Origin: Centropus unirufus
Lineage: Eukaryota > Chordata > Aves > Cuculiformes > Centropidae
Direction of reading: 5' to 3'
Assembly: GCA_013397695.1 (NCBI GenBank)
Contig: VYZI01000021.1
Span: 1,290,871 to 1,354,870, forward strand
DNA: 64,000 nucleotides
The notes beneath the pieces are model-generated. The model ran no database searches. It was not told the origin of the DNA and was given only the letters and a program-made list of their open reading frames with translations. Every line of letters starts with the position of its first letter. Within the stretch, counting starts at the first letter, position 1. Position numbers and translations under genes: made by a program. Shown here in pieces: positions 50,755-61,600 of this stretch.

Positions 50755-51541
50755 AGCTGTCCCCCTGCAGTCCACGGAGGCCCACAGTGGAGCACACATA
50801 CACCTACATCTTATGGAGGAACCCACCCTGGAGCAGGTGGATGTCCAAAGAGGCCATGACCCAGTGGGAAGCCCATGTTGGAGCAGATCCCTGGCAAGAC
50901 CTCTGGCTCCATGAGGAGAGAAGCCCACATTGGAGCAGGTTTGCTGACAGGACTTGTGACCCTATGGGGGTCCAACACTGGAACAGTCTCCTCCTGAGGG
51001 TCTGCTTCCCGTGGAAGGGACCCATGCTGGAGCAGTTCATGAAGAACTGCAGCCTATGGGAAGGACTCATATTGGACATATTCATGGAGAACTGTGTCTC
51101 ACAGGAGGGACACCATGCTGGAGCAGGTCAAGGGTGTGAGGAGTACTCTCCTTGAGGAGGATGGAGTGGCAGAGAAAATGTGTGATGAACTGACTGCAAC
51201 CTCCATTCCAAGTTCCCCTGTACAACTGCAGGGAAGGATATGAAGATAATGGAAGTGAAATTGAGCCTGGGAAGAAGCGAGGTGTGGGATGGAGGTTTTT
51301 AAAGATTTAGTTTATGTTTTCTCATTATCCTATGCTGATTTTGATCGGTAAGAAACTAAACAAATTTCCCCAAGTTCAGTCTGGTTTGCCCGTGACTGTA
51401 ATTGTTGTGTGATCTCTTCAATGCTTTTTCCTTGAGCCACAAGCCTTTCACTATATTTTCTCTCCCCTGACCACCCGAGAAGGAGAGCAACAGAGCAGCT
51501 TTGGTACGCACCTGGCCTCCAGCCAGGGTCAACCCACCACA
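50755..51541 (+). mobile_element. Solo LTR of a bird endogenous retrovirus (ERVL-like), old copy
   Basis: The sequence follows a widespread bird ERV LTR: eight TGGAGCAG-type motifs at about 48-bp spacing (50788-51126), then GTGATGAACTGACTGCAAC, a block with GAGCCTGGGAAGAAG, the R/U5-like TTCCCCAAGTTCAGTCTG with TTTGCCCGTGAC, and the 3' end GCCAGGGTCAACCCACCACA with terminal CA at 51541. Assignment to the ERVL class is from memory of similar avian LTRs, not from a search. No gag, pol or env coding sequence flanks it, so it is a solo LTR. The usual AATAAA signal is degraded. The 5' end is unclear, so 50755 is approximate. Open frames across it are incidental. Confidence 0.82.
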
Positions 51542-53268
51542 CTATTTCATCAGAGTAAGAATGATGACATACACCATCTTTATAGGGAAAACAGTAAAAA
51601 ACAACAAGGTTGCTACACAGCTCTGACAATATTCCCATGTTATGACCCATAACTCTGGATAATTTCTGCCTAAAAAGACCTAAAGTCACAATATTCATGA
51701 TATCACACAGTACCCATGGAAACAAATGACAATGTAAAGGACAGTCCTTCTGACATTTGCACTTGCACAAACTATTCCACTCAGATTTAATAAAAAGAAA
51801 GGGGAAAAAAGCCCTCCTTGTTTGCTAGAATAGAATTATGTGATGGCAGGTTGCCTGTGGTCTTGCTCCCTACATAATGAGACAGCTAAAGCAGAAATAA
51901 TCTGTGTCACTGATGAGTTCAGGGAATACAGAGGCAAAGAGAGTTTTCAGGACAGCATTACAGCTATTTACACTTCTAAAAAGACAAGGTAACTGGCTCT
52001 GTGGATTACATAAGTAATTCCCGTAATAGAGAGGCTCTTTTCACTAAAAAAAAAAAAAGAGCCCAACCACTTAGAGATGATCCACATCTGATGCCTCCTT
52101 TCCAGGAAGGGAAGCCAAGTATGAAAAGGTGCTCTTCTAAATTTCTAAAATGAAGTGAATGGCTCTGACTAATACAGCGAAAGAAAAGGAGTTCTACTGT
52201 GTTGAAAATATATTTAGGAGCAATCAGTTGGGGATCTCAGCCACACATGCCTGGCAGAGCCCCAGCACCTGGACCTCAGGGTTTCCCATTACTTTGCTGG
52301 TTCCCCCTCAGCAGCACCCACCCTTCCCAAACACAGCTCAGGACAGAAGCAACCACTCCTTAAATGTGCTCTGTTTTACCCTGAACACAAATCCATTTTC
52401 TTCTTCCAAGAAGCACTGCATGTTTTGTTGTGCTGCCAGCTGACCGCTTTGACACGTCAACCAAGTTATCTCACCATCTGGTTGTAATTGCCAACATGAA
52501 GCTTTCAACAGATTAAAAAAACAGCACCAAGATCAGGACACTAACGGTCTGTGAGATGAACTGCTGATTATTTGGTATTATTTAATACAGCTGGAACCTT
52601 TTGATAGCCAAGACACCCAAACACAGAGAATCTAACAGCTATGGAACCCAAATTTCTGAGTATTTCTAAGTTTTGCCAGTTGTCCACTGCAAAACCTCCT
52701 TACAGTTTCATATCAAATGATTTCAAGGAGAATCATTTGCTCTTCCTCACCTCCAAAATTACTGGGCACACATCTGCTCACTACCTTTTGCTTTTAATAC
52801 TCAGCCCATAAATATATGCCATGATATTCTCATTACAGGACATCCTTTTCCTGCTTCTATTGCATCACCCAAGAGAAACTGGCTCACAAGACCTTTTCGG
52901 AAGTTTGTCCCATGGGTTGAAACTTGTTTCCTAATTCCTTAGGGAAGGGAGCCTGGACCCAACTCTGCTCAGACAAGGCATTTCCCACTGTGACATGCAA
53001 TAATGCCACGATCAGAGCAGCAACTTCATCTCTTGGTTGACCTCAAGTGTAAACCAAGCAGGTCCACAGCAAGACTGGAGAAGAACAGCAATCAGTCAGA
53101 CAAGTCAATGGACTCATGTTGATAATAGAAAGTGAAGAATAAAAAATTATTTCTCTAGAGCTGTTTTGATTTAGACAGGTCTAAATGCAACACGGATCCA
53201 CTAACTGCTGTATCACACTACAATTTCACCAGCATAGCAGAGGCAGACTGCAGCTCATTGCATTCAAT

Positions 53269-53281
53269 CACACACACACAC
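53269..53281. repeat. (CA)6 microsatellite
   Basis: This is a short perfect CA run following AATCA. Confidence 0.9.
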
Positions 53282-54702
53282 GACCCCTCAAAATTAGAGC
53301 AGATTTTGCTTAGAGGGAAGCATCTGACTTGGCACACTGGGTGAAGAAGAGTTAAGAATTCTAAAACAATAGAAAGTAAAACACATCTATATTTCATGCC
53401 ACATATTGCAGAGCAAGTAATAACATTAAGGTGCTACCTGGAGTTTTGACTACCTAGACATAGGAGACAAAATTTCTTCCATATAAACTAACTTTCAAAA
53501 ATTCAACTCTTTTCAGAGCACCACCTTAACTTGTAGACAAAAATAATCTCATGTCAGTGAAAAACAGAAGCAAGGAAGTGCCCAATCAAGACCTCACACA
53601 CAAATTTTCCCTAGAACTTGAAGATTTAAACACAACTTGGAGGTTTTAGTTTTCTTTTTACTTCCACCAGCAATTGCAAAGCAGGGAAACAAAGGGACCA
53701 AGGATCCTTTATGCTGCTCTGTCCTGCCCCTTGACAGCAACCTGAGCTTCATAAACTCTTGTGCAATAATCTCCAGGAACCAGTTTGCCCAGGAAAAGAT
53801 GAGGTGCCACAGGGACTCTGCATGCAGTGTAACCCTCCTGACCTCTGAGAGCACAGACCTGCACAAGACACACCACTGGCATTTTGAAGGCTGAAACAAT
53901 TAAAAAGAGAAAAAAAAGAATATTAATATTTGTGCCACACTATGGTTTTTACTAATAATGAAAACAAAACTTGGTCCAGAAATTTTATATTCCTTAAACC
54001 GAAGCATGTCACAGCATTCATCCTTAATAGCAACTGCTTCTTTGCAGATGGTCTTGTAAAACCACATCAGGACTGAAATAAGGACTTCAAACTGTTTCCA
54101 TGAGACCATCATGGCTGGCTGGCTGTGGGAGATAGTAAAACTTAAATCTTAGAGAATTTAAAATCTGTGCTATGTGTTAACACTTCATTGAATCACCATG
54201 GCAAGACCATCATCCTTCTGTTAAAGGCAAACAATATCAGAATCATTAGCTAAAACAGCAATGCAAAGGGCAGCAAGCGGCCATAACTTCTCAAACCCCA
54301 CAGCCACTCCTAAACCCCAAACTTTTAATTCTGCAACAGATTCTTCCCCTTCCCTTATCTTTTTATTTTGGTTTGGTTTTTCGTTTGTTTGGCCTCACCA
54401 TCTAGGGAGCAAAGCCCCAAGAACGGTCTCTCCTACATCACGATATCCAGGTTATGACCTGAAGGAGTTTTGCCTTCACCTAACACAAGCTAAAGCCCAA
54501 AATAAATCCTCTTCAGAAAACCAGGAAACATAGGGAGCACAAATAGGGAAGCCCAGGGCTACTTCAAGGTGGCCACCATAAAGAGCCACCAATGCAATGC
54601 CTCAGCACCTCAAGTCCTAATGCAAAGAAAAATTATGCTTATTCACAGACCCCATTTAACTGAATGAGACATTTTTCTTTGAAAAATGCAGCTCATGAGC
54701 AG

Positions 54703-54730
54703 GACAGGTTTCCTGGAAAGAAAACCTGTC
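54703..54730. repeat. 9-bp inverted repeat
   Basis: GACAGGTTT (54703-54711) and AAACCTGTC (54722-54730) pair across a 10-nt loop. This length can occur by chance in 64 kb. Confidence 0.8.
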
Positions 54731-54797
54731 GCCCTCCAGAACAGGACACAATATTGAGAAAAGGAAGAATAGTTGCAAGCAAAATCAATGTGATAAT

Positions 54798-54870
54798 GTC
54801 AGTTGGATGGGCCCTCTGAAGGTCACCTGATCCATCAACCTGCTAGAAGCAAGGCCAGGATATCAACATT
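54798..54870 (-). mobile_element. Diverged CR1 fragment
   Basis: GTTGGATGGGCCCTCTGAAG, then GTCACCTGATCCATCAACCT and GCTAGAAGCAAGGCC resemble the CR1 3'-region text (GTTGGAAGGGACCTCTGGAG and onward) in antisense, with roughly one mismatch in five. This is an old copy with no tail repeat visible. Confidence 0.55.
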
Positions 54871-55113
54871 ATGACATCATCTCCATGTTTCATTGTTCAA
54901 AATTGTCCCAGTCAATTATGGCCTCTATCCCAATTCCCACATGTAAAATTGAGCTTAAATAGGCTCATCAAGCTCCATCACCACATGAAAAAATTCAAAA
55001 TCATCATCAGTTCCAAGGCGCTCCAACTCCAGCTGTGTAGCCTGCACAATTCACTTATTTCATCTGTCTTTTCCCCTGTACCAAATTGATTTTCTTCTTC
55101 ATTTCCATACAGT

Positions 55114-55130
55114 AAAAAAAAAAAAAAAAA
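55114..55130. repeat. A17 homopolymer
   Basis: Seventeen adenines occur on the plus strand. On the minus strand this gives the poly-Phe stretch seen in a long but spurious open frame. Confidence 0.9.
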
Positions 55131-55334
55131 TCGATAAAATAAAGAACTTGTACTCTGCTTAGAAACCCAGTGATAAGGACGGGAACACCTACACGTTGAA
55201 ACAGAACTTCTGCATGCGACATGTACAGACACATTGTTACAAACTTTTTTCTCCACATGAAGAAACATATCTGTATAAAATACAAAGTGCAAATGCGTAT
55301 TCCTGTCTGCCACTGTAGCTCCAGCAAAGACCTA

Positions 55335-55605
55335 GGTCCCTCGGTGCCGAGTGCCATGAAGGCGCACAGTGAGAATCCCTTTGTCTCCGTGTTTACAAGT
55401 TTAAGATATAAATACTGGGAGGGCACACAAACGGCCAAAAAGTGAAGCGACCCGCCCAAGGCTTTACAGATGACTGGTGGCGCAGTCTGTAATCTGGTTG
55501 GTATCACCTTTCCACCCACTACAGCAGCAACGTCCCCCACTTTCTTTAAAAGCCGGCTGTCTCCATCCACCGCTCTGGCTGTGCAACTGTGGCGTTAAGT
55601 CGCTT
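55335..55605. promoter_or_regulatory. CpG-clustered patch, possible regulatory element
   Basis: I counted 13 CpGs in about 270 bp, against none or one per 60 bp in typical neighbouring lines. It is too small and not GC-rich enough for a classical CpG island. It lies 18 kb upstream of the AKAP13 start exon. No TATA box or donor site was convincingly placed, so promoter function is a guess. Confidence 0.25.
55425..55500 (-). mobile_element. Possible MIR-like SINE scrap in a CpG-rich patch
   Basis: GTGAAGCGACCCGCCCAAGG, CTTTACAGATGACTGGTGG and CGCAGTCTG resemble the antisense MIR core (ggttaagtgacttgcccaag, gtcacacagctagtaagtgg, cagagc). The similarity is partial, and the retained CpGs are unusual for such an old repeat. 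Confidence 0.35.
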
Positions 55606-58600
55606 TACTGCTCTAATCAACATGTCACTGGAGCTGTGCAGTGCTTAATTAGGAGATCTGTATACTTGGTCCTAAACCAGTAATGAAAGAGAAGGTCTAA
55701 TGATGCAACGACAACATGCAACCCCGCACCCAGATTATGGGTGGGTTACCCAACATCTTAAACAACTAAGCATTCTGGCGGCTACCTGCAGGCTCGTACA
55801 GTGCAGATCAAGTTTTCCCAGAGTCATCACCTGACTCCAAACATGTGAGATCCACTCAAGCACACCCTATGTACCTCCCTTGCCCTAGAAGCTCAAGGGT
55901 GAAGGTGAGGAGCCCAGTGTCTGAGCAGCAGTGCCACCCACAGCAGAGCAGAAGAGATGCTCCAAAGCAAAGTCAGCCCTTTTCCCAAATCTCTCTCCCA
56001 AATTCACATTCAAAGTCAGTGGATACATCTAAAGACTGCCCTAGCAACCCCTCGAGTCTCATAAGCAGGGTTCGCTCCTCCCAGCATTAACATCCCATTA
56101 GATAGAGATGATGTAACTCCAGTGAAACCTGTTCAGTTTACAGCCAGGGTGATTTGCACAGCACTATGTGATTTAACTCCCAGCTGCAACCTTGTTAAGA
56201 AAGCACTATCAGCACAGGGGCAAGACAGACACATCATCCATCAACTGCAACAACAAATAAGGCAATTTCGGTATTAAATGAGCACTCAGTATGAACAGTT
56301 TACGAGAAAAAGAATGCTCCTACCCCAAGATTTCTGAGTATGGGTTTTTTACTGAATAGGCTGAAATACTTCCAGGTAGTATTGAATTCTATTCATAGCA
56401 TTGATATGGCATAAGGCAGAAATCATTTGGTTTGAAATAGTCTTTTGTATTACATTGACTTTTTATGTCAATAAACATGGCACCAAATTGCAGCTTAGCA
56501 GCTTAATTTTACCTTCTTTTTGTAAAGTCCTCAGATGAAAAGCACCATGCCAGCATCAGGGCTGAGAATTTGACTTTGAAAAGCAGCTAAGCATCATGGT
56601 CAATTTGCAGGTTCAGTACTGAAAGACTCAAAAGAAAATTGACAGTCCCAAAACTGCCAGGGGAAGTGTGACAGCTATCAGCTTGGAAGCTGCTTATCAA
56701 TCTTTGCATGTGCTTGTTCAAACAAAAGCCTCATCAAGAGATGCTATGTCTTATCTACAAACCCTTTAAAAGGACTAGTACATCACTTATTAATAAAATG
56801 CCATATTCTTACTACCCATTCACTTGTAAAGAAACCAACCTATTAAGTCTATCAAAATCCAGATTGGGAACTTTTCACTTCCACATATTACTCTTCCTGC
56901 ACACCATTCCTCCTCCACATTCCCAATGCTTTCCTGCCTGCACAATTGTCCATGAAAGGCAGGAGAACTGATGCTGGCAGCACAACAGGTAGTAAATGAG
57001 CCACGGTGAAGCCTCAAAGAGACTTTGTATGATTTTCAGAGATTCTTGGGGAGTCTCTGAATGAAGCCTCTGGCACCATCCTTTAGTAAAGGGCCTGCAG
57101 TTAGTTTCTGGCCGCATTAATACCTATGGTCACAAAGCACATAGGCACATGGTTCTGTTTCATCTGAGCTCTTGCAAAGCTGAGCACATAGGCACTCCAC
57201 ATCTGAAGCCACAGCACTGTTCTTCGCACAAGTATCACTGAGCGCACAATGACAAAGCTCCGAGAATTAAACTGCATTTTTATTTTGTTTGCTTTAGGTA
57301 CAGAATCATTTTTGCTAAGACAGACGGCAGCTGTTACAAGCCGTTTTGTAGCTGCTGCAGATCTGCAGTTACTACATCAAGGCGGATAAGTAGAAACCAC
57401 TAGTGTGCAACCACAGACCATCTTTTACCCTTCAACAGCTTCAGCAGGTTGCCTGATTTGTTTTCATGTAACTCAGCTTTTTGTCCTCCCCCTCCAAATA
57501 TTTTCCTTCCGTTGTTTTCTTCCCCACTTCTAAAGAAGCAGACACCTGCAACAGTAATATCTTTGAACAGGCAGCTCTTAGTAATGCAATGTATAGAAAA
57601 GCCAGAACCATTATTAAATAGCATTAGCACATGGCACAGGCTTTGCTCAGGGTCCGAACAGCCCAGTGATTCTGTAACTCCCAAGTGCATGCCAGGGAAG
57701 GAAGGAAGCTTTTGTCAGCAGTGAAGACCTCCCCAAACAAGTCAGAAAATATCTATAGAACTGACACCTTAAAGCCTGACATCAAATATATTCTAAAATT
57801 GTCTGAACCTGCTACTGCTCTGCATTCATGCAAAGTGAAATCCTGGCTGTGCTTGCATCCTCCCATGTGTTTCATGAATGGGATGGAAGTGGCCAGACTG
57901 AGACCTACTCATTATTTTCCCTGCAAAGTGCACCCCTCCCCACTTTATCATTAATCAAGACTTACAACCAGTGACCAAACTAGTGCTGAGATGACTTCAT
58001 TACCAGCTGCTAGGCACCATGGAAAAAAAACAAAAACAAATTACATTAAGGCTACCAAATCCTACCACAGGTACACTGTGTAATTAGGCAACTTGGCTGA
58101 CGTATCTGCTAGTACTTTCCTTCATGGATTTACTGCATCTCTCCTCCCAACCATTCCCTGAAGAAAAGGATCTTTAGTTGAAGCATTGACAACAGTTTTT
58201 GCCCAACAGAATGTCCCCCCCTTTCCTCAAGTAGGCACAGCAAAGGAGCTTTTTGCTCAGTGCAATGAGCAGTGAAGGAAAAACAAGAAGGCAAAGCCAA
58301 CTCATTGCCAAGGCACACCCTTCTCCCAGTGCACCTGTAAATGTTCGCTTGTGCAACACCACGTAAGAGTCAACAGGAGCTGTATGCACTACCCAAGCAC
58401 GCACACAGCCATACAGCAAGGGCACTACCTGCATTTCCACGTGCACATGGGGTTTTCAAGTGCCTATCTGCCCATCTAAACCAATGCAAATGGTGATTCA
58501 TCTCTTGTAAGCGCAGCCCTGAATCATTTGGATCTACTTATTCCTGTATTCTTCCTATTGTGGTTAATCTTCTGGTCAGATAATGCCTGCCTACCTACCT

Positions 58601-61600
58601 CAGGACTTGGTCATCATGCTGCACAGCACTGAACAGGGTTAGCTAGTAAGGAAACAAAAGAATTTTTTTAAAAAATAATATTTAACTGGTCTTCCTGAGC
58701 TGGGATGTGCTCGTCAATGGCATGCATAGCCTTTTCAATACTTCTGAGGACCAGGAAAGTTTTTGCTCCATGCCTTGCTTCAGCCGACCATAGCCTGCTT
58801 GTGGTAACACATGTCAATAACATCTGACCCGGGACTTTTTTTGCCATGAGTCAGGGAAAATGGACAAAAGAGCACACAGAGATGATGGCCACAGGCAGCA
58901 CACCGCCAGTGCTAAAGTCCACCTGGCTGACTGCCCGTACCATAAGCACAAGCTCTCCTCATAAACGGGCCCTGGGAGTCACCCGGTTCCACAGTTCAGC
59001 TCCAGCTGCCACCCCAGGGATTGTTCTGCACACGCAGGAACTTTTCCATGTATGTGATCCATGCACAGAGCAGCAGCACAATGCCAGGAAATCGGGGCTC
59101 CGGGAAAGCCTCACCTCTCTGTGCACATAGCATATCCCACACAGGGCATCCGAGGAGCTTTTCCCAGCCATGCACAGATGCTGAGGAGTTTGCCTCACAA
59201 GAAAGCTTTAGCGCCACAAATTTAATCATTGTCTACCTACCATTCCAAGAGTGTAAATAAATCCCCTATTCAACAACACAGAAGAAGAACCTTAGCAGAA
59301 AAAGTAGTGCTCTGTAAACTATTTCTTGAGACAGGTACCACTTCCTAACAGTGCACAGGCTGAGAGGTCCTCAGTCCGTGCATAAACCATTGACCTAGTT
59401 CTCTAGCTTTAGGGCACCAGTTTGCTCAGCTCTTTGCTATTTTTTCCTGAAGGAAAGTACTTTAAGGCAGGAACTCTACCACGGTATTTAATATTGTTCT
59501 TACCTTGGGTCAAATACCTTTATTCTCTGTAATTTTCATTTATTGATGCTTGAGTTATCTTCTTCAAGATAAGAATTTTACTTTTGTTTCTTTTTTACCC
59601 AGGTGCCCTGCCCTTCATAGCAACAGACTTAAACCCAGATGTTATTTCACAGATAACATCTATTGCTAAACAACATTTTTCTGCTCTATACCATGACGTC
59701 TAAGGGCACATGCACTTTTTCCAGAGCACATTTAGGACTAGAAAGACAGATTTACATCACGGAGAACACTGACGCCAATTTAATTTGTGTATGCTGCACA
59801 CAAAGAATCAGGAATAATATGCTTTGGATAAATGAACAAGGGCTGGTATTTCTACAAATGACAGGAAATAAACACAGGGGAATTTAATGCTTGCCCAGAA
59901 ACCTAAGCACAGAACAGGTTTAGATTAAGAAAAGTATCCCAAGATAATCAGCACATCTTCCCTAATCCCTTTTACCTACCTCCTAGCAGGGGAAAACCCC
60001 CACCAAAATAAAGATGCAAGAGGTGCAAGCATAGAGCAGAAGCATTTAGCACCAGAGGTTGCTAGAGATGACAGATAACCCCCAAGATCCTAATAAGTGG
60101 TTGGTGTCACAAGTGAAGAAAGCCGCATGGAAAAGCTTTTCAACTGCCAGCTTGCAAAATACCAACAAATCCTACAGCTCTAACCCCCAGTAAAGACCTG
60201 ACACTTAACAGCACCAGGAAAAGACACAGCTAAGCTCTAGAGATGCTCTTCTGCAGGTAGCTGCTTTGCCATTGAGAGCTTTATTTCGGTGACATTTCAA
60301 CAACTGCTTTAAGGCAAGCTCAAACAGTTCCCATCAAGAGGTCCTGAGCTCCCCAAAGGTGCCACCACCCATAAGCCTGTTGCTGGCCAGATCAAGGGTT
60401 CAGCTAAGCTGAGATCTACATTTCTTCTACCACATTGATTTTCTGCAGGAATAGATTCCCTGATTCAGGTGAAAGGGCTGGAAAGGTGGGACCAGCCCTA
60501 GAAAGCTGTGATACAGACAGGCCTAAGCCAGGGCTGAGCTGGCTGAAGGACCCAGGGATCTCCTCAGGGATATAAGGCAAGGGGTCTTGATTGACAACTA
60601 AATTCTCAGGAGTTATGCAGGAGGAAGAGAACTGAGAACTTCAGGTGGAGGACGGATAACCAGCAGAAGCCATTTAACTCCTAAGCAACAGAGATCTTTT
60701 CATGTGAACCTCCAGGAGTGGCAATAGGACAGCAGGTATGCACGTGATTATGAAGGAATGGGAAAGGTGGGGTCAGAGACAGAAACAGAGAAAAAAAACA
60801 AAGTTTTTTCCAGTTTCTACAGCAGATAAACATCTACCTACTGATTTCTTATTATTCTTATTCTAGAGTGAGAGGTTATTTCTGTTTCTGGGTTTTCTGA
60901 GGTGATAATAGAGTCCTAAGAAAGCATTAAGATCATCCAAGTTCCCTTGCAGGGTGAAAAATTTCATCTCTGTTTTCCCCTCAAGTTCATGACTTCAGGA
61001 TTAGACCTCTCTCTAAATACATACAAGAGCAATTCAAAGTTGGAGACCCCAAAGGATTTGTCTTCAGTTACTTTTCCACAGCTTGAGCTACAGCCCTTTT
61101 CCTTTGCAAATTCCAGCTCTCAACTACCAGAGCATCAGGAAAGGAAAAGAGCAAAGTGCTTCGGTTGGAAACATCAGCTCAGCATGGAGATGCAGCAAAA
61201 GATCAAATCCAGTGATGCTGCCAGCAAAGCTCCACTCACTAATGCACCGATCTAGTTCCTTCTGAGCTCCAGCTTGAGGCTGGGCTTTCTTTTCTCACCC
61301 TTAAGGCAACAGAACAAAGTTACAAGCCAACCAGGACTAAAGGCTTTCTCTGCATCTCTGTAGGCAGCATCTCATTTCTCTGACCTATTTTAAAAAATCA
61401 TCCATCTCCACTGGAAGTAAAATGCACTTTCTTTATTTGAATCTTGCACGCCCCACCTGACCATGGTTAAAAGCTCCTTTGCCAACCCCAACCATTCCTT
61501 AAGAAACTGAGGAAATTAAACACAAAGCACTGAACAATGTGGAGGGTCAGACTTAAACCAACAAAGGCAAGGAAATTGCAAGTTAAATCTCCTGCTTTGC

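Noticed and set aside
51330..51770. 146-codon minus-strand frame
   Set aside because: It is antisense to the solo LTR and its flank, and has no retroviral or other domain.
55055..55570. 171-codon minus-strand open frame
   Set aside because: It is the longest frame in the window, but it lacks an ATG start, runs through the A17 run as poly-Phe, overlaps an MIR-like scrap and shows no domain.
57139..57195. Direct repeat of AGCACATAGGCAC
   Set aside because: Two 13-bp copies 44 bp apart with no transposon body between them. This is probably chance or a small local duplication.
58900..59230. Mild CpG cluster with overlapping frames on both strands, considered as the missing AKAP13 first exon
   Set aside because: There is no identifiable donor or conserved 5' UTR sequence, and the CpG density is lower than at 55.3-55.6 kb.
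60440..60720. GC-moderate stretch with GATATAAGGC, considered as an old LTR or promoter
   Set aside because: A lone TATA-like motif, with no recognisable LTR ends, no repeat similarity and no downstream exon.
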